Origin: Anaerobacterium chartisolvens
Lineage (GTDB): Bacteria; Bacillota; Clostridia; Acetivibrionales; DSM-27016
Length of the DNA: 64,000 bases
NCBI RefSeq assembly: GCF_003337415.1
Contig: NZ_QPJT01000009.1
Span: 1-64,000, forward strand
Reading direction: 5' to 3'
The number at the start of each line of letters is the position of its first letter. The first letter of the stretch is position 1. Below the pieces are notes generated by a model, which saw only the letters and a list, made by a program, of their open reading frames with translations, had not been told where the DNA came from and made no database searches. The position numbers were made by a program, and so were the translations under genes. Shown piece by piece: positions 8,946-17,911 of this stretch.

Positions 8946-9680
8946 TTGCGTTTTGGGGTTAAAAGTGACAAAGGAATGGTAAGAGAAATCAATGAGGATA
9001 GCTGCAAAGTGATCTCAGGCTATCCTGGGGTACCATCTGCCTTTATAGTGGCAGACGGCATGGGAGGACATAACTCAGGGGAAATTGCCAGTAAGCTTGC
9101 CGTGGATTTTATAAGCGATTACATACTCAGCAGTCCCTCAAGCTTTACAGGTGAAAACGATATACCTTCTGAAATAAGCCGCATGATAGAAAAGGCAAAT
9201 TCAAGCATATACAGCTCCTCCATGGAACATGCCAATAACTATGGTATGGGAACCACTCTCACAGTCGCCATTGAGGTCACCAAAAAGCTATATATCGGAC
9301 ATATAGGCGACAGCAGGGCTTATGTTGTAAGACACGGCGGAATTGAGCAGATTACTACCGATCATTCCTTTATAGAGGAGCTGATAAAAAGCGGAACGCT
9401 GACGAGGGAGGAGGCTGAAAACCATCCCAAAAAGAACGTCATAACCAGAGCGTTAGGATGTATTGAAAGCATTGAAAGCGACATATATATATATGATATA
9501 ATAGAAAACGACATCTTTATTATTTGCACAGACGGGCTGACAAACATGTTAGGAGAGGATGTCATAAAGAATATGGCGCAGCAGTTCGACGACCCTCAGG
9601 AGGCATGTGACAGAATGGTAGAGGCTGCAAATAAAAACGGAGGAAATGATAATATTACCGTAGTTGTAATAAGGATTTAA
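8946..9680 (+). CDS. prpC: PP2C-type serine/threonine phosphatase (partner of PrkC)
   Basis: This metal-dependent phosphatase reverses phosphorylation by the neighbouring PASTA kinase. Family motifs are all present: the N-terminal NEDS, VADGMGGH, GMGTTL, HIGDSRAY, CTDGLTNM and NGGNDNITVVV, supplying the acidic metal ligands. The start is uncertain. AGGAG at 8933-8937 is too close to ATG 8940 but well spaced from TTG 8946, and the latter gives MRFGVKSDKG, which fits the family. No transmembrane segment is present. The adjacent kinase gene is only 66 bases downstream. Confidence 0.94.
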   Translation: MRFGVKSDKGMVREINEDSCKVISGYPGVPSAFIVADGMGGHNSGEIASKLAVDFISDYILSSPSSFTGENDIPSEISRMIEKANSSIYSSSMEHANNYGMGTTLTVAIEVTKKLYIGHIGDSRAYVVRHGGIEQITTDHSFIEELIKSGTLTREEAENHPKKNVITRALGCIESIESDIYIYDIIENDIFIICTDGLTNMLGEDVIKNMAQQFDDPQEACDRMVEAANKNGGNDNITVVVIRI

Positions 9681-9690
9681 TAATAAGAGG

Positions 9691-9725
9691 CTGATAGCGG
9701 CTTTAAAAATATAACCCGTTATCAG
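9691..9725. repeat. Inverted repeat between phosphatase and kinase genes
   Basis: CTGATAGCGG pairs with CCGTTATCAG (one G-U pair) around a 15-base A/T-rich loop in the short gap between prpC and prkC. No T-run follows, so it is not a typical terminator. It could set the relative expression of the two genes. Confidence 0.5.
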
Positions 9726-9746
9726 TGAAATTATCGAGGTGTTATT

Positions 9747-11681
9747 ATGCAAGGTCAAATTCTGGGTAACAGGTATGAGCTTATTGAAAAAATAGGCGGT
9801 GGAGGCATGGCTCTGGTATATAAAGCAAGATGCCAGCTTCTTAACAGGTATGTGGCAGTAAAAATATTAAGGCCTGAATTTACCAACGATGAGGAATTTG
9901 TTAAAAGATTCAGAATTGAGGCGCAGTCCGCTGCCAGCCTGTCTCATCCCAATATCGTATCCATATACGATGTGGGGCATGATGACAATGTTCACTATAT
10001 AATAATGGAATATGTAGACGGAATAACCCTTAAGGACTATATTTCGCGCAAAGGCCCGCTTGACTGGAAAGAGGCGGTAAATATTACAATACAGATTTGC
10101 TCGGCAATAGAGAACGCACACAGAAACCATATAGTCCACAGGGACATAAAGCCTCACAATATTCTTCTTACAATGGACGGTATCGCAAAGGTTACAGACT
10201 TTGGAATAGCCAGAGCGGTTTCCTCCTCCACTATAACAATGGTAGGAAGCACTATAGGCTCTGTGCATTATTTCTCGCCCGAGCAGGCAAGAGGAGGCTT
10301 CACAGACGAAAAGTCCGATTTGTATTCCCTTGGAATCGCGCTGTATGAAATGGTTACCGGAAAGGTGCCGTTTGACGCGGAAACTCCTGTAGCAATAGCC
10401 CTAAAGCATATACAGGATCAGCCTGTGCCGCCGTTTGAAATTAACCCCGGCATACCTACGGGAGTTAACGATATTATTATAAAAGCAATTAAAAAGGACC
10501 AAAATAAGCGGTACCCCACTGCAACAGAGTTTTTACAGGATCTGTACAGGGTTCTTAAGGAGCCTTACGGAGAATTTTTGACGGAGGATGAGTCAGAAAG
10601 CTCCCAGACGAGAAGAATTAAAGCCGTTAACCCGGCAAATCACGAGAGAAAGGGTGACTATCTTATTAAAGAGGCAAAGAATACACAAAAGGGTAAGAAA
10701 AACGACAGGCTTACGTATTGGGCGGCAGCTATTACTGCCGTAGTTATAATAGTAATATTCTCAATTGTAGGCTATACGGTCGTTCTGCCCGCCATTACCG
10801 GCCAGTCCGAAAAGGATAACTTTATAATGGAAAACTATGTAAACAGGGAAATCACAGAGGTCAAGGCGATCTTAAATAAGGCGGGCTTTGAAAAAATAGA
10901 CATAAAGGAAGAGTACGACAGCAAAGTGAAGGAAGGCATAATAACAAAGCAAAGCATCCCGGAGGGCACTCCCTTGAAGCCTGAAGGATACAGCCCCATT
11001 GAGTTTACCGTAAGCAAGGGACCCGAGCTAATCAAAATACCCGATTACAGGGGCAAGGATCCGAGAGAGGCAAGAACAGAGCTTCGCACCTTTGGGCTAG
11101 AGACGGCGGATGAGTGGGAAAACAGTGAGGGAATTGCCGAGGGAAGTGTTATAAGGACTGAGCCCAAGGCTAATGAAGAGGTATTGCCGGGGACAACCGT
11201 CACACTGTTTATAAGCAAGGGCCCCCAGATAAAGCTCACAAAGGTTCCATCTATAATAGGCCTGACACAGAAGGAGGCGACTCAGAGGCTTTTGGAGGCT
11301 AATCTTAAGGTGGGTAAAACCTTCCCTGAAGACATAAGCACTGCTGTGGATAAGGTAGAGGATCAAAAGCCTGCGGCAGACACTGAGATTCAGGAGGGCA
11401 CGGCGGTGGATATTTATTTCAAAGTCGATACCACCGAGAAGCCCAAGGAAATAAAGTATACCTTAAATTTAACGGATTCCGAGCAGTATGGGGACACCAT
11501 AAAGGTGCTGGTAGAAATTACCCCGTCAGATACAAATATACCTGAAATAATATACGATGAGGAAAAGGGCAAGGCTGAATTTCCTTTTAATGTACCAATA
11601 AGAATTCCTGCCGGAGGCTATACCAAGGTTAGGATATATCTTGACGGAGAGCCTTATTTAACGGAATTTACGCTGCCTTAA
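9747..11681 (+). CDS. prkC: Serine/threonine protein kinase with PASTA repeats
   Basis: This is a membrane kinase that senses cell-wall muropeptides and, in Bacillus, triggers germination and wall stress responses. Residues about 10-270 form the kinase domain, with the glycine loop GGGGMALVYKA, catalytic HRDIKPHN near residue 131 and DFGIAR near residue 151. A basic linker leads to one transmembrane helix at about 325-347. Three extracellular PASTA repeats follow (about 358-425, 428-495 and 498-570), then a beta-rich tail of about 70 residues that lacks the PASTA pattern. The 644-residue length is typical. It is cotranscribed with the phosphatase before it and rsgA after it. Confidence 0.96.
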   Translation: MQGQILGNRYELIEKIGGGGMALVYKARCQLLNRYVAVKILRPEFTNDEEFVKRFRIEAQSAASLSHPNIVSIYDVGHDDNVHYIIMEYVDGITLKDYISRKGPLDWKEAVNITIQICSAIENAHRNHIVHRDIKPHNILLTMDGIAKVTDFGIARAVSSSTITMVGSTIGSVHYFSPEQARGGFTDEKSDLYSLGIALYEMVTGKVPFDAETPVAIALKHIQDQPVPPFEINPGIPTGVNDIIIKAIKKDQNKRYPTATEFLQDLYRVLKEPYGEFLTEDESESSQTRRIKAVNPANHERKGDYLIKEAKNTQKGKKNDRLTYWAAAITAVVIIVIFSIVGYTVVLPAITGQSEKDNFIMENYVNREITEVKAILNKAGFEKIDIKEEYDSKVKEGIITKQSIPEGTPLKPEGYSPIEFTVSKGPELIKIPDYRGKDPREARTELRTFGLETADEWENSEGIAEGSVIRTEPKANEEVLPGTTVTLFISKGPQIKLTKVPSIIGLTQKEATQRLLEANLKVGKTFPEDISTAVDKVEDQKPAADTEIQEGTAVDIYFKVDTTEKPKEIKYTLNLTDSEQYGDTIKVLVEITPSDTNIPEIIYDEEKGKAEFPFNVPIRIPAGGYTKVRIYLDGEPYLTEFTLP

Positions 11682-11705
11682 AATTTGACGGGGAGGTTTG
11701 TATGC

Positions 11706-12596
11706 TTGCCAAAGGGTTTGTTGCTGAAAGGGATTGACGGCTTTTATTATGTAAAGAGCGACGATAAAACATATGAATGCAGGGCGAGAGGAATACTTAG
11801 AAAGCAAAACATTATTCCCATGCCCGGGGATGAGGTTTTTATAAGCATAAACAAAGATGGGCGGACGGGAAGCATTGAAGAAATTGCTGACCGTTCCTCC
11901 TGCTTTACAAGGCCCATGGTTGCAAATGTCAATCAAATAATTCCTGTTATTGCCGTAAAAGCCCCTTCTCCTGATTTTATGCTGCTGGACAAGCTGCTGA
12001 TAACGGCGGAGGCCAAAAATATTCATGCCGTTATATGCATTAACAAGACGGATTTGGATAGCAGCAGTGAATGTAATAAGATAAAGCAGGTGTATGACAG
12101 GGCGGGCTATGAGGTGATTACCTCCAGCAATAAGAGTGCCGACAGCTTAAGGCACCTTAAGGAGGTTATGAAGTACAATATCTCCGTGCTTGCCGGACAG
12201 TCGGGAGTTGGCAAGTCTACTATTTTAAACACGCTTATGGACGCATCGGTAATGGAAACAGGCACCGTAAGCAAAAAAATAGAAAGGGGCAGGCATACCA
12301 CAAGACATGCCGAGCTGATTGAGCTTGATACCGGGGGATATCTGGTAGATACACCGGGCTTTAGCTCATACGAATTGTCGGAAATAAAATACTGTGATCT
12401 TGAGCTGTATTACCCCGAATTTGCACAATGCCTTGGAAAGTGCCGTTATACCGGCTGCAGCCATATCAGTGAGCCGTTTTGTGCAGTAAAGCAGGCTGTG
12501 GAGGATGGGCTTGTCGATGAGGAGAGATATAAAAGATATATACAATTTTACAGCACCTTGAAGGAAATTTATCACAACAGATATAAAAATAAATAG
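11706..12596 (+). CDS. rsgA: Small ribosomal subunit biogenesis GTPase RsgA
   Basis: RsgA is a late 30S-maturation GTPase. It has the circularly permuted order typical of the family: an N-terminal OB domain, then G4 NKTD, then G1 GQSGVGKST and G3 DTPGF, then a C-terminal zinc knuckle with cysteines and a histidine in CLGKCRYTGCSHISEPFC. TTG 11706 lies behind GGGGAGG at 11690-11696 and gives MPKGLLLKGIDGFYYV, like other RsgA proteins; the frame is open from TTG 11685. The gene begins a few bases after prkC, as in other Firmicutes. Confidence 0.94.
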   Translation: MPKGLLLKGIDGFYYVKSDDKTYECRARGILRKQNIIPMPGDEVFISINKDGRTGSIEEIADRSSCFTRPMVANVNQIIPVIAVKAPSPDFMLLDKLLITAEAKNIHAVICINKTDLDSSSECNKIKQVYDRAGYEVITSSNKSADSLRHLKEVMKYNISVLAGQSGVGKSTILNTLMDASVMETGTVSKKIERGRHTTRHAELIELDTGGYLVDTPGFSSYELSEIKYCDLELYYPEFAQCLGKCRYTGCSHISEPFCAVKQAVEDGLVDEERYKRYIQFYSTLKEIYHNRYKNK

Positions 12597-12619
12597 AATA
12601 GCAAAGGGAGTATGTAAAA

Positions 12620-13276
12620 ATGATAAAAATCGCGCCATCGTTATTAGCTTGTGATTTTTCCAGACTTGGAGAGGAAATTAAAAAGGTTGAAAATGCCGGA
12701 GCGGATTTGATCCACATTGACGTAATGGATGGGCATTTTGTGCCAAACATATCAATAGGACCTCCTATTGTAAAGTCGTTAAGACAAGTTACATCACTTG
12801 AGTTTGATGTGCATTTAATGGTGGAAAACCCCGATCCTTACATTGACGCTTTTATTGATGCGGGAGCAGACATGGTTTCAGTACATGCGGAGGCGTGCTG
12901 TCATCTGGACAGGTGCTTGCAGAAGATCAGGCAGAGGGGTAAAAAGGCGGCTGTGGCATTGAATCCTTCTACTCCCTTATCGGTGCTTGACTGGGTTATA
13001 GGCAGCATTGACATGCTTTTAATTATGACCGTCAACCCGGGCTTCGGAGGGCAGAAATATATTGAGGCGATGACAGAAAAGGTCAGACAGGCCCGGAGCA
13101 TGATCAGGCAAAATTCTCTGAAGGTTGATATAGAGGTTGACGGCGGAATAGACTTAAATAATATAGCAAAAATAACCGAGGCCGGTGCAAATGTAATTGT
13201 TGCGGGTTCAACGGTGTACAACGCACCTGATACGGCGGCAATAATAAAGGCGTTAAAGGACGGAGCGTTTGCTTAG
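12620..13276 (+). CDS. rpe: Ribulose-phosphate 3-epimerase
   Basis: A TIM-barrel enzyme interconverting ribulose-5-phosphate and xylulose-5-phosphate in the pentose phosphate pathway. Recognisable segments are IAPSLLACDFSRLGEE at the N terminus, IDVMDGHFVPN with a catalytic aspartate and metal ligand, LMVENP, MTVNPGFGGQ and VDGGI, which contains the second catalytic aspartate. The length of 218 residues is standard. GGGAG lies upstream of ATG 12620. It sits in the conserved rsgA-rpe-thiN order. Confidence 0.96.
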   Translation: MIKIAPSLLACDFSRLGEEIKKVENAGADLIHIDVMDGHFVPNISIGPPIVKSLRQVTSLEFDVHLMVENPDPYIDAFIDAGADMVSVHAEACCHLDRCLQKIRQRGKKAAVALNPSTPLSVLDWVIGSIDMLLIMTVNPGFGGQKYIEAMTEKVRQARSMIRQNSLKVDIEVDGGIDLNNIAKITEAGANVIVAGSTVYNAPDTAAIIKALKDGAFA

Positions 13277-13309
13277 ATATATAGCAAGCATATTAACAAG
13301 GGAGCAGCC

Positions 13310-13945
13310 ATGACAGCTTTAATAGTATGTAACGGGACAATAAAAGATTATTCATGCTATGGCAGGTATTTTGAGGAGGCCTCATTCATCATAGGCGCGG
13401 ACGGCGGTGCATGTCACTTAAGGAGGTTCGGTATTATGCCCCACCTTCTTTTAGGAGATTTTGATTCTATATCAAAGGACGACTACGAGTATTTTGCGGG
13501 ATTGGGGACAGAGCTAATAAAATACCCTTCGGAAAAGGACATGACGGATACCGAGCTGGCAATTGAAGCCGCCTTTCAAAGGGGCTTTAAAAAAATTATA
13601 ATAATAGGTGGCCTTGGAACGCGCATGGATCACTCGCTGTCTAATATTTTTATATTAAAAAGCATGTTTGACAGAGGATTGAAGGGAATTATAGCGGATG
13701 AAAGGAACGAGATAGAAATAATAGACCGGGTTGCTGTGCTTGAAAAACAGGACGGAGTTAAGGTGACTCTTCTTCCCCTCACCCCGAAGGTAGAGGGTGT
13801 TACCACAGAGGGGCTTTATTACCCGCTGGATAATGCCACTTTGCACATGGGCTCAACCTGGGGCGTAAGCAACGAGTTTGCCTGCGAGACAGCGCGTGTC
13901 ACTATTAAGAAGGGGCTTATGCTGCTTATAAGGTCAAGAGACTGA
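13310..13945 (+). CDS. thiN: Thiamine pyrophosphokinase
   Basis: ThiN transfers pyrophosphate from ATP to thiamine, giving thiamine diphosphate. The N-terminal catalytic half shows GADGGACHLRR, LLGDFDSI and PSEKDMTDTELA, the acidic motifs that bind Mg-ATP, and then GGLGTRMDHSLSN. The C-terminal half is the thiamine-binding beta domain, including GSTWGVSNEF. The length of 211 residues is typical. It is the last gene of the rlmN-to-thiN run and is followed by a strong terminator. Confidence 0.94.
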   Translation: MTALIVCNGTIKDYSCYGRYFEEASFIIGADGGACHLRRFGIMPHLLLGDFDSISKDDYEYFAGLGTELIKYPSEKDMTDTELAIEAAFQRGFKKIIIIGGLGTRMDHSLSNIFILKSMFDRGLKGIIADERNEIEIIDRVAVLEKQDGVKVTLLPLTPKVEGVTTEGLYYPLDNATLHMGSTWGVSNEFACETARVTIKKGLMLLIRSRD

Positions 13946-13991
13946 CCAATTGCCCAAAAACAATATTTTTAAAATAATATATTAAAAAAAT

Positions 13992-14025
13992 AACAGCTTC
14001 TTTATCAAAGAAGCTGTTATTTTTT
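13992..14025 (+). terminator. Rho-independent terminator after thiN
   Basis: AACAGCTTCTTT and AAAGAAGCTGTT form a perfect 12-bp stem with an ATC loop, followed by ATTTTTT. It separates the housekeeping run from the spoIIIA operon. Confidence 0.92.
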
Positions 14026-14089
14026 GGAATAAACTTGTACAACCTTTAATAATTATAGTTAAATACTTTTTACATAAGGGGAGATTGCT

Positions 14090-15103
14090 TTGAGAACGGA
14101 AGATGAGAATGCCATAAGAAATACCAGACTGCAAAGAGACATTATGCCGTGTATAGCGCAGACCGTCAGGGCAGCTTTGGAAAAAATCGCCTGGGGCCAA
14201 AGGGATTCCATTCAGGAAATAAGGCTCAGAGCGTCAAAGCCTCTTATGCTGCATAACTTAAGGGGAGATTGGTTTGTACATAACGACGGAGGCTTATCTA
14301 AGGATGCCCTTAGGGCATATACAGTGAGTCAGGGAGAAGTTGTCTGCACTCTTGAATTGATGAGCCAAAACTCAATTTATGCCTATCAGGAGGACATAAA
14401 AAACGGATTTATAACGCTTAAAGGAGGCCACAGGATAGGTCTTACCGGAAGGGTTGTAATGGACGGGAGCAATATAAAAAATATTAAGGACATTTCGGGC
14501 CTAAATATAAGAATTTCAAACGAAATAAAGGGCTGCGCCTCCGGGGTGGCAGGCTATATCACAGACCACAGGGGCGGCGTATACAACACGCTGGTTATAT
14601 CGCCTCCTCAATGCGGGAAAACCACCATTTTAAGAGATATCACCAGAATACTGAGCGACGGAATGCGCGATTACGGCTTAAGAGGCTTCAAGGTTGGAGT
14701 TATAGATGAAAGATCAGAAATAGCGGCCTGCTTTAAGGGAGTTCCGCAAAACAGTCTGGGGGTCAGGACGGATGTTCTGGATGCCTGTCCTAAAACACTG
14801 GGTATGGAAATAATGCTGAGATCCATGTCTCCCGAAATCATTGTCACCGACGAGATAGGCAATCAGGGCGACAGCGATGCAATACTCAAGGTTGTAAACG
14901 CAGGAATAAAAATAATAACCTCGGCGCATGGCTACAGCATATCAGAAATGAAGGCAAGGCAAGAGGTTGTCAGCCTCATGGAGCAAAGGATTTTTGAAAG
15001 GTATATTGTCCTCAGCAGTATTAACGGTCCCGGTACTGTGGAGGAGGTTATAGACGGAATGACAATGAAGAAAATATATTGGAGGGATCTCAAATGCTGT
15101 TAA
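14090..15103 (+). CDS. spoIIIAA: Stage III sporulation protein AA (secretion-type ATPase)
   Basis: SpoIIIAA is the cytoplasmic mother-cell ATPase of the SpoIIIA-SpoIIQ feeding-tube complex across the forespore membranes, and is related to secretion ATPases. Walker A is PPQCGKTTILRD near residue 170, and the Walker B and aspartate-box region is SPEIIVTDEIGN. Length is 337 residues. TTG 14090 lies eight bases after AAGGGGAG. It heads the complete eight-gene spoIIIA operon. In the studied Bacillus system the operon is sigma-E controlled; I could not confirm a sigma-E promoter here by eye. Confidence 0.95.
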   Translation: MRTEDENAIRNTRLQRDIMPCIAQTVRAALEKIAWGQRDSIQEIRLRASKPLMLHNLRGDWFVHNDGGLSKDALRAYTVSQGEVVCTLELMSQNSIYAYQEDIKNGFITLKGGHRIGLTGRVVMDGSNIKNIKDISGLNIRISNEIKGCASGVAGYITDHRGGVYNTLVISPPQCGKTTILRDITRILSDGMRDYGLRGFKVGVIDERSEIAACFKGVPQNSLGVRTDVLDACPKTLGMEIMLRSMSPEIIVTDEIGNQGDSDAILKVVNAGIKIITSAHGYSISEMKARQEVVSLMEQRIFERYIVLSSINGPGTVEEVIDGMTMKKIYWRDLKCC

Positions 15104-15612
15104 AAATATTGGGCAGCTTTCTGGTTATCGCCGCGTCCTCTTTTTTAGGGTATGTTTTATCCGCCGACTGCTCAAAAAGGCCGCAGGAGCTTAGAGCTAT
15201 GCAGGCTATGCTGCATATGCTTGAAAATGAGATTGCATACCTTTCAAGTATTCTCACGGAGGCCCTTGAAAGGCTGTGTAAAAGCAACTGCGGGAGAGTA
15301 TCGGTATTCTTTGAAGCAACGGCCTGCAATCTGAAGGGTGGGGCAATGAGCGGCGCAGAAGCTTGGGCGGCGGCAGTAAAGGATAATGTCAGGAAAACCT
15401 CTTTGAATTCCGAGGATGCACAAATACTTTTATCCTTTGGAAATATGCTTGGCAGCTCCGATCTTGAGGGCCAGATTAAAAACATCAGACTTACCTTGGA
15501 TCAGTTAAAGCTTCAGGAGCAAAAGGCTGAGGACAACAAAAAGAGGTATGAAACAATGTACAGGACGCTGGGGGTTATGGGGGGAATAATGCTTGTCATA
15601 ATTTTCATATAA
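15094..15612 (+). CDS. spoIIIAB: Stage III sporulation protein AB
   Basis: A membrane subunit of the SpoIIIA complex. It has an N-terminal hydrophobic anchor (LLKILGSFLVIAASSFLGYV), a helical middle region resembling GspF-type secretion proteins (MLHMLENEIAYLSSIL), and a C-terminal transmembrane helix (GVMGGIMLVIIFI). ATG 15094 follows GGAGGG at 15081-15086 and overlaps the last codons of spoIIIAA, indicating translational coupling; the frame is open from TTG 15079. Confidence 0.93.
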   Translation: MLLKILGSFLVIAASSFLGYVLSADCSKRPQELRAMQAMLHMLENEIAYLSSILTEALERLCKSNCGRVSVFFEATACNLKGGAMSGAEAWAAAVKDNVRKTSLNSEDAQILLSFGNMLGSSDLEGQIKNIRLTLDQLKLQEQKAEDNKKRYETMYRTLGVMGGIMLVIIFI

Positions 15613-15686
15613 AATAAAGCCGGGCAATATGTAATGGGCAATACGACACACAAATAGAATAAAAAATAAGGGGACAAAGATAAATT

Positions 15687-15881
15687 ATGGGAGTAGATTT
15701 GATTTTTAGAATAGCTGCCATCGGCATACTTGTGGCAATATTGAATTCCCTTCTTGAGCAGACAGGCAGAAAGGAAGTAGCGCTTATGACTACTGTAATA
15801 GGACTGGTTATAATATTGCTTATGGTTTCAAAGGAAATTGTAAACTTATTCAATACCGTTAAATCCTTATTCCAGTTCTGA
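15687..15881 (+). CDS. spoIIIAC: Stage III sporulation protein AC
   Basis: A 64-residue membrane protein with two predicted helices. It contains the family segments LIFRIAAIGILVAILNSLL, GRKEVALM and a second helix followed by IVNLFNTVKSLFQF. It is one of the small inner-membrane subunits of the SpoIIIA complex. Length and position between AB and AD are as in other spore formers. Confidence 0.94.
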   Translation: MGVDLIFRIAAIGILVAILNSLLEQTGRKEVALMTTVIGLVIILLMVSKEIVNLFNTVKSLFQF

Positions 15882-15902
15882 CAAGAAAACGGAGGGGCAA
15901 AA

Positions 15903-16289
15903 ATGGATATGCTTCAGATAGTGGGCTTGGGTATGACGGCCACCATCCTTATAACAATGCTGAAGTCCCAGAGGCCGGAGATTGCGGTGCAGCTCAGCGT
16001 AATAGCAGGAATAGTAATATTTATGCTTATATCGGCAAAGCTCATGGCTGTTGTGACTTTATTGGACAACTATACAAAGAAGGCTGATATTGACTTTGAA
16101 TTTTTGTCAACACTTCTTAAAATTATAGGGATTGCTTATATAGCCGAGTTTGGAGCAGCAGTATGCAAGGATGCCGGTGAAAGCTCAATAGCTTCAAAAA
16201 TAGAGCTTGCGGGCAAGGTAATAATTATGGTTATCGCTGTACCTATTATAACCTCCTTGCTGGATCTTGTTGTTAAAATAATGCCATAG
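15903..16289 (+). CDS. spoIIIAD: Stage III sporulation protein AD
   Basis: A 128-residue polytopic membrane protein paralogous to AC at its N terminus (MLQIVGLGMTATILITML, then RPEIAVQLS). It has about four hydrophobic segments and ends at DLVVKIMP. GGAGGGG precedes ATG 15903. It forms part of the membrane platform of the SpoIIIA channel. Confidence 0.94.
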   Translation: MDMLQIVGLGMTATILITMLKSQRPEIAVQLSVIAGIVIFMLISAKLMAVVTLLDNYTKKADIDFEFLSTLLKIIGIAYIAEFGAAVCKDAGESSIASKIELAGKVIIMVIAVPIITSLLDLVVKIMP

Positions 16290-16322
16290 GCTTTATATGG
16301 CTGTATTGTGAGGATGGATAGC

Positions 16323-17543
16323 ATGAATGCAGGATACAAAAGATATATAAAACCGGCAGTATTTATAGCGGCACTGCTTTGGCTTCAACTGGCGGCTCCG
16401 CTTGCAGGACATGCCGTAAATGGTTATGCAGGCGCGGAGGCCGGCATAAATGAGTCCATTATTAACGAACAGGCTAATTCCGATCACATGTTGAATATGC
16501 AGGCTCAGATAGATAAATACTCTGGAGAGGGATTAAACGAGCTCCTTCCGGGATATAGCACCGATAAGCTGATGGACAAGGCAGCATCGGGCAACCTGGG
16601 GCTGGATTTAAAAGATATAACAGAGCGGGTTGCAAAATACCTGTTCCGGGAATTTTATGAAAATACCGATGTACTCATTAAGCTTATTGTGCTTGTAATA
16701 CTGTGTGCCGTTCTGAAAAACCTTCAGGCCTCCTTTTTAAGTGAGAGTGTGGGAGAGCTGGCGTTTTATGTATGCTACATAGTGCTGGTATCTGTAATGC
16801 TGACAAGCCTCAATACCGCAATAGAGCTTGGCAAAGGCATTATAGACGATATGGTTTCATTTATGCACTCCTCCATACCTGTCTTGATATCCCTGCTTGT
16901 TTCAGGGGGAAATATTACATCCGCCGGGGTATTCCAGCCCATTCTGGTAATGATCGTGCAGGTAACCGCCACCATAATAAAAAATGTATTTATACCTCTT
17001 GTTTTTTTATCGGTAATTGTATCCATTGTAGACAATGTTTCGGATAAGATACAGATCTCACGGCTGGCCCAGTTCTTAAAGCAGGTAAGCGGGTGGGGGC
17101 TTGGGCTCATATTGACAATTTTTATAGGCATTATATCCATACAGGGCTCACTTGGAGCCGTTGTGGACGGGGTAGCCAGCAAAACCGTCAAATTTACCAT
17201 AAGCGCCGCTATTCCGGTAGCAGGAAAATACCTTGCCGATGCGGCGGATACCGTTATAGGCTGCACCCTGCTTGTAAAAAACGCTGCCGGGATTGCCGCC
17301 ATGATAGGTGTTATAGGTATATGCATACTGCCTATTTTAAAAATTTTTGTTCTGCTGCTTTTATACAGGATTACCTGCATATTGATTGAACCAATAGCGG
17401 AAAAGCGCGTTGTAAACTGCTTAAACGAAATGGCGGGCTCGTTGACATTTATACTTGGCCTGACCGCGGCGGTAGCCTTCATGTTTCTGTTTTCAATAAC
17501 AGTTATTATAACGGCCAGCAACATAAGCACAATGATAAGGTGA
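16323..17543 (+). CDS. spoIIIAE: Stage III sporulation protein AE
   Basis: A large polytopic subunit of the SpoIIIA complex. It has an N-terminal signal-like helix, an extracytoplasmic segment of about 100 residues, and then multiple transmembrane helices to the C terminus. ATG 16323 gives about 406 residues; in-frame GTG 16308 and ATG 16314 are alternatives. The last 13 codons and the stop are included in a 173-bp unit that is repeated twice more directly downstream. The coding frame ends normally in the first unit, so the protein should be intact. Confidence 0.93.
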   Translation: MNAGYKRYIKPAVFIAALLWLQLAAPLAGHAVNGYAGAEAGINESIINEQANSDHMLNMQAQIDKYSGEGLNELLPGYSTDKLMDKAASGNLGLDLKDITERVAKYLFREFYENTDVLIKLIVLVILCAVLKNLQASFLSESVGELAFYVCYIVLVSVMLTSLNTAIELGKGIIDDMVSFMHSSIPVLISLLVSGGNITSAGVFQPILVMIVQVTATIIKNVFIPLVFLSVIVSIVDNVSDKIQISRLAQFLKQVSGWGLGLILTIFIGIISIQGSLGAVVDGVASKTVKFTISAAIPVAGKYLADAADTVIGCTLLVKNAAGIAAMIGVIGICILPILKIFVLLLLYRITCILIEPIAEKRVVNCLNEMAGSLTFILGLTAAVAFMFLFSITVIITASNISTMIR

Positions 17544-17565
17544 TGGGGTAAAGATATAAGAATTA

Positions 17566-17658
17566 ACTCACCCCCGGCCCCTCTCTTTGCAAGAGAGGGG
17601 AGGCAATACTTTTCTATACCCCCCTCTTTTGAAAAGAGAGGGGGGCAGGGGGGTGAGT
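17566..17658. mobile_element. Palindromic MITE-like element, copy 1
   Basis: The ends ACTCACCCCCGGCCCCTCTC and GAGAGGGGGGCAGGGGGGTG(AGT) are imperfect inverted repeats. Inside are two further hairpins, CCCCTCTCTT/AAGAGAGGGG and CCCCCCTCTTTT/AAAAGAGAGGGGGG. The element has no coding capacity. Such nested palindromes resemble non-autonomous dispersed repeats; transposition is inferred, not shown. Confidence 0.65.
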
Positions 17659-17738
17659 GCCGAAGCGGAGCATAACAATTATAACGGCCAGCAACATAAG
17701 CACAATGATAAGCTGATGGGGTAAAGATATAAGAATTA

Positions 17739-17831
17739 ACTCACCCCCGGCCCCTCTCTTTGCAAGAGAGGGGAGGCAATACTTTTCTATACCCCCCTCT
17801 TTTGAAAAGAGAGGGGGGCAGGGGGGTGAGT
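17739..17831. mobile_element. Palindromic MITE-like element, copy 2
   Basis: Appears identical to copy 1 and offset by exactly 173 bases, so it arose by tandem duplication of the larger unit rather than by a separate insertion. Confidence 0.65.
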
Positions 17832-17911
17832 GCCGAAGCGGAGCATAACAATTATAACGGCCAGCAACATAAGCACAATGATAAGGTGATGGGGTAAAGA
17901 TATAAGAATTA

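Noticed and set aside
16775-17530. 251-codon reading frame antisense to spoIIIAE
   Set aside because: Long open frames opposite hydrophobic genes are common; the sense strand is a clear family member.
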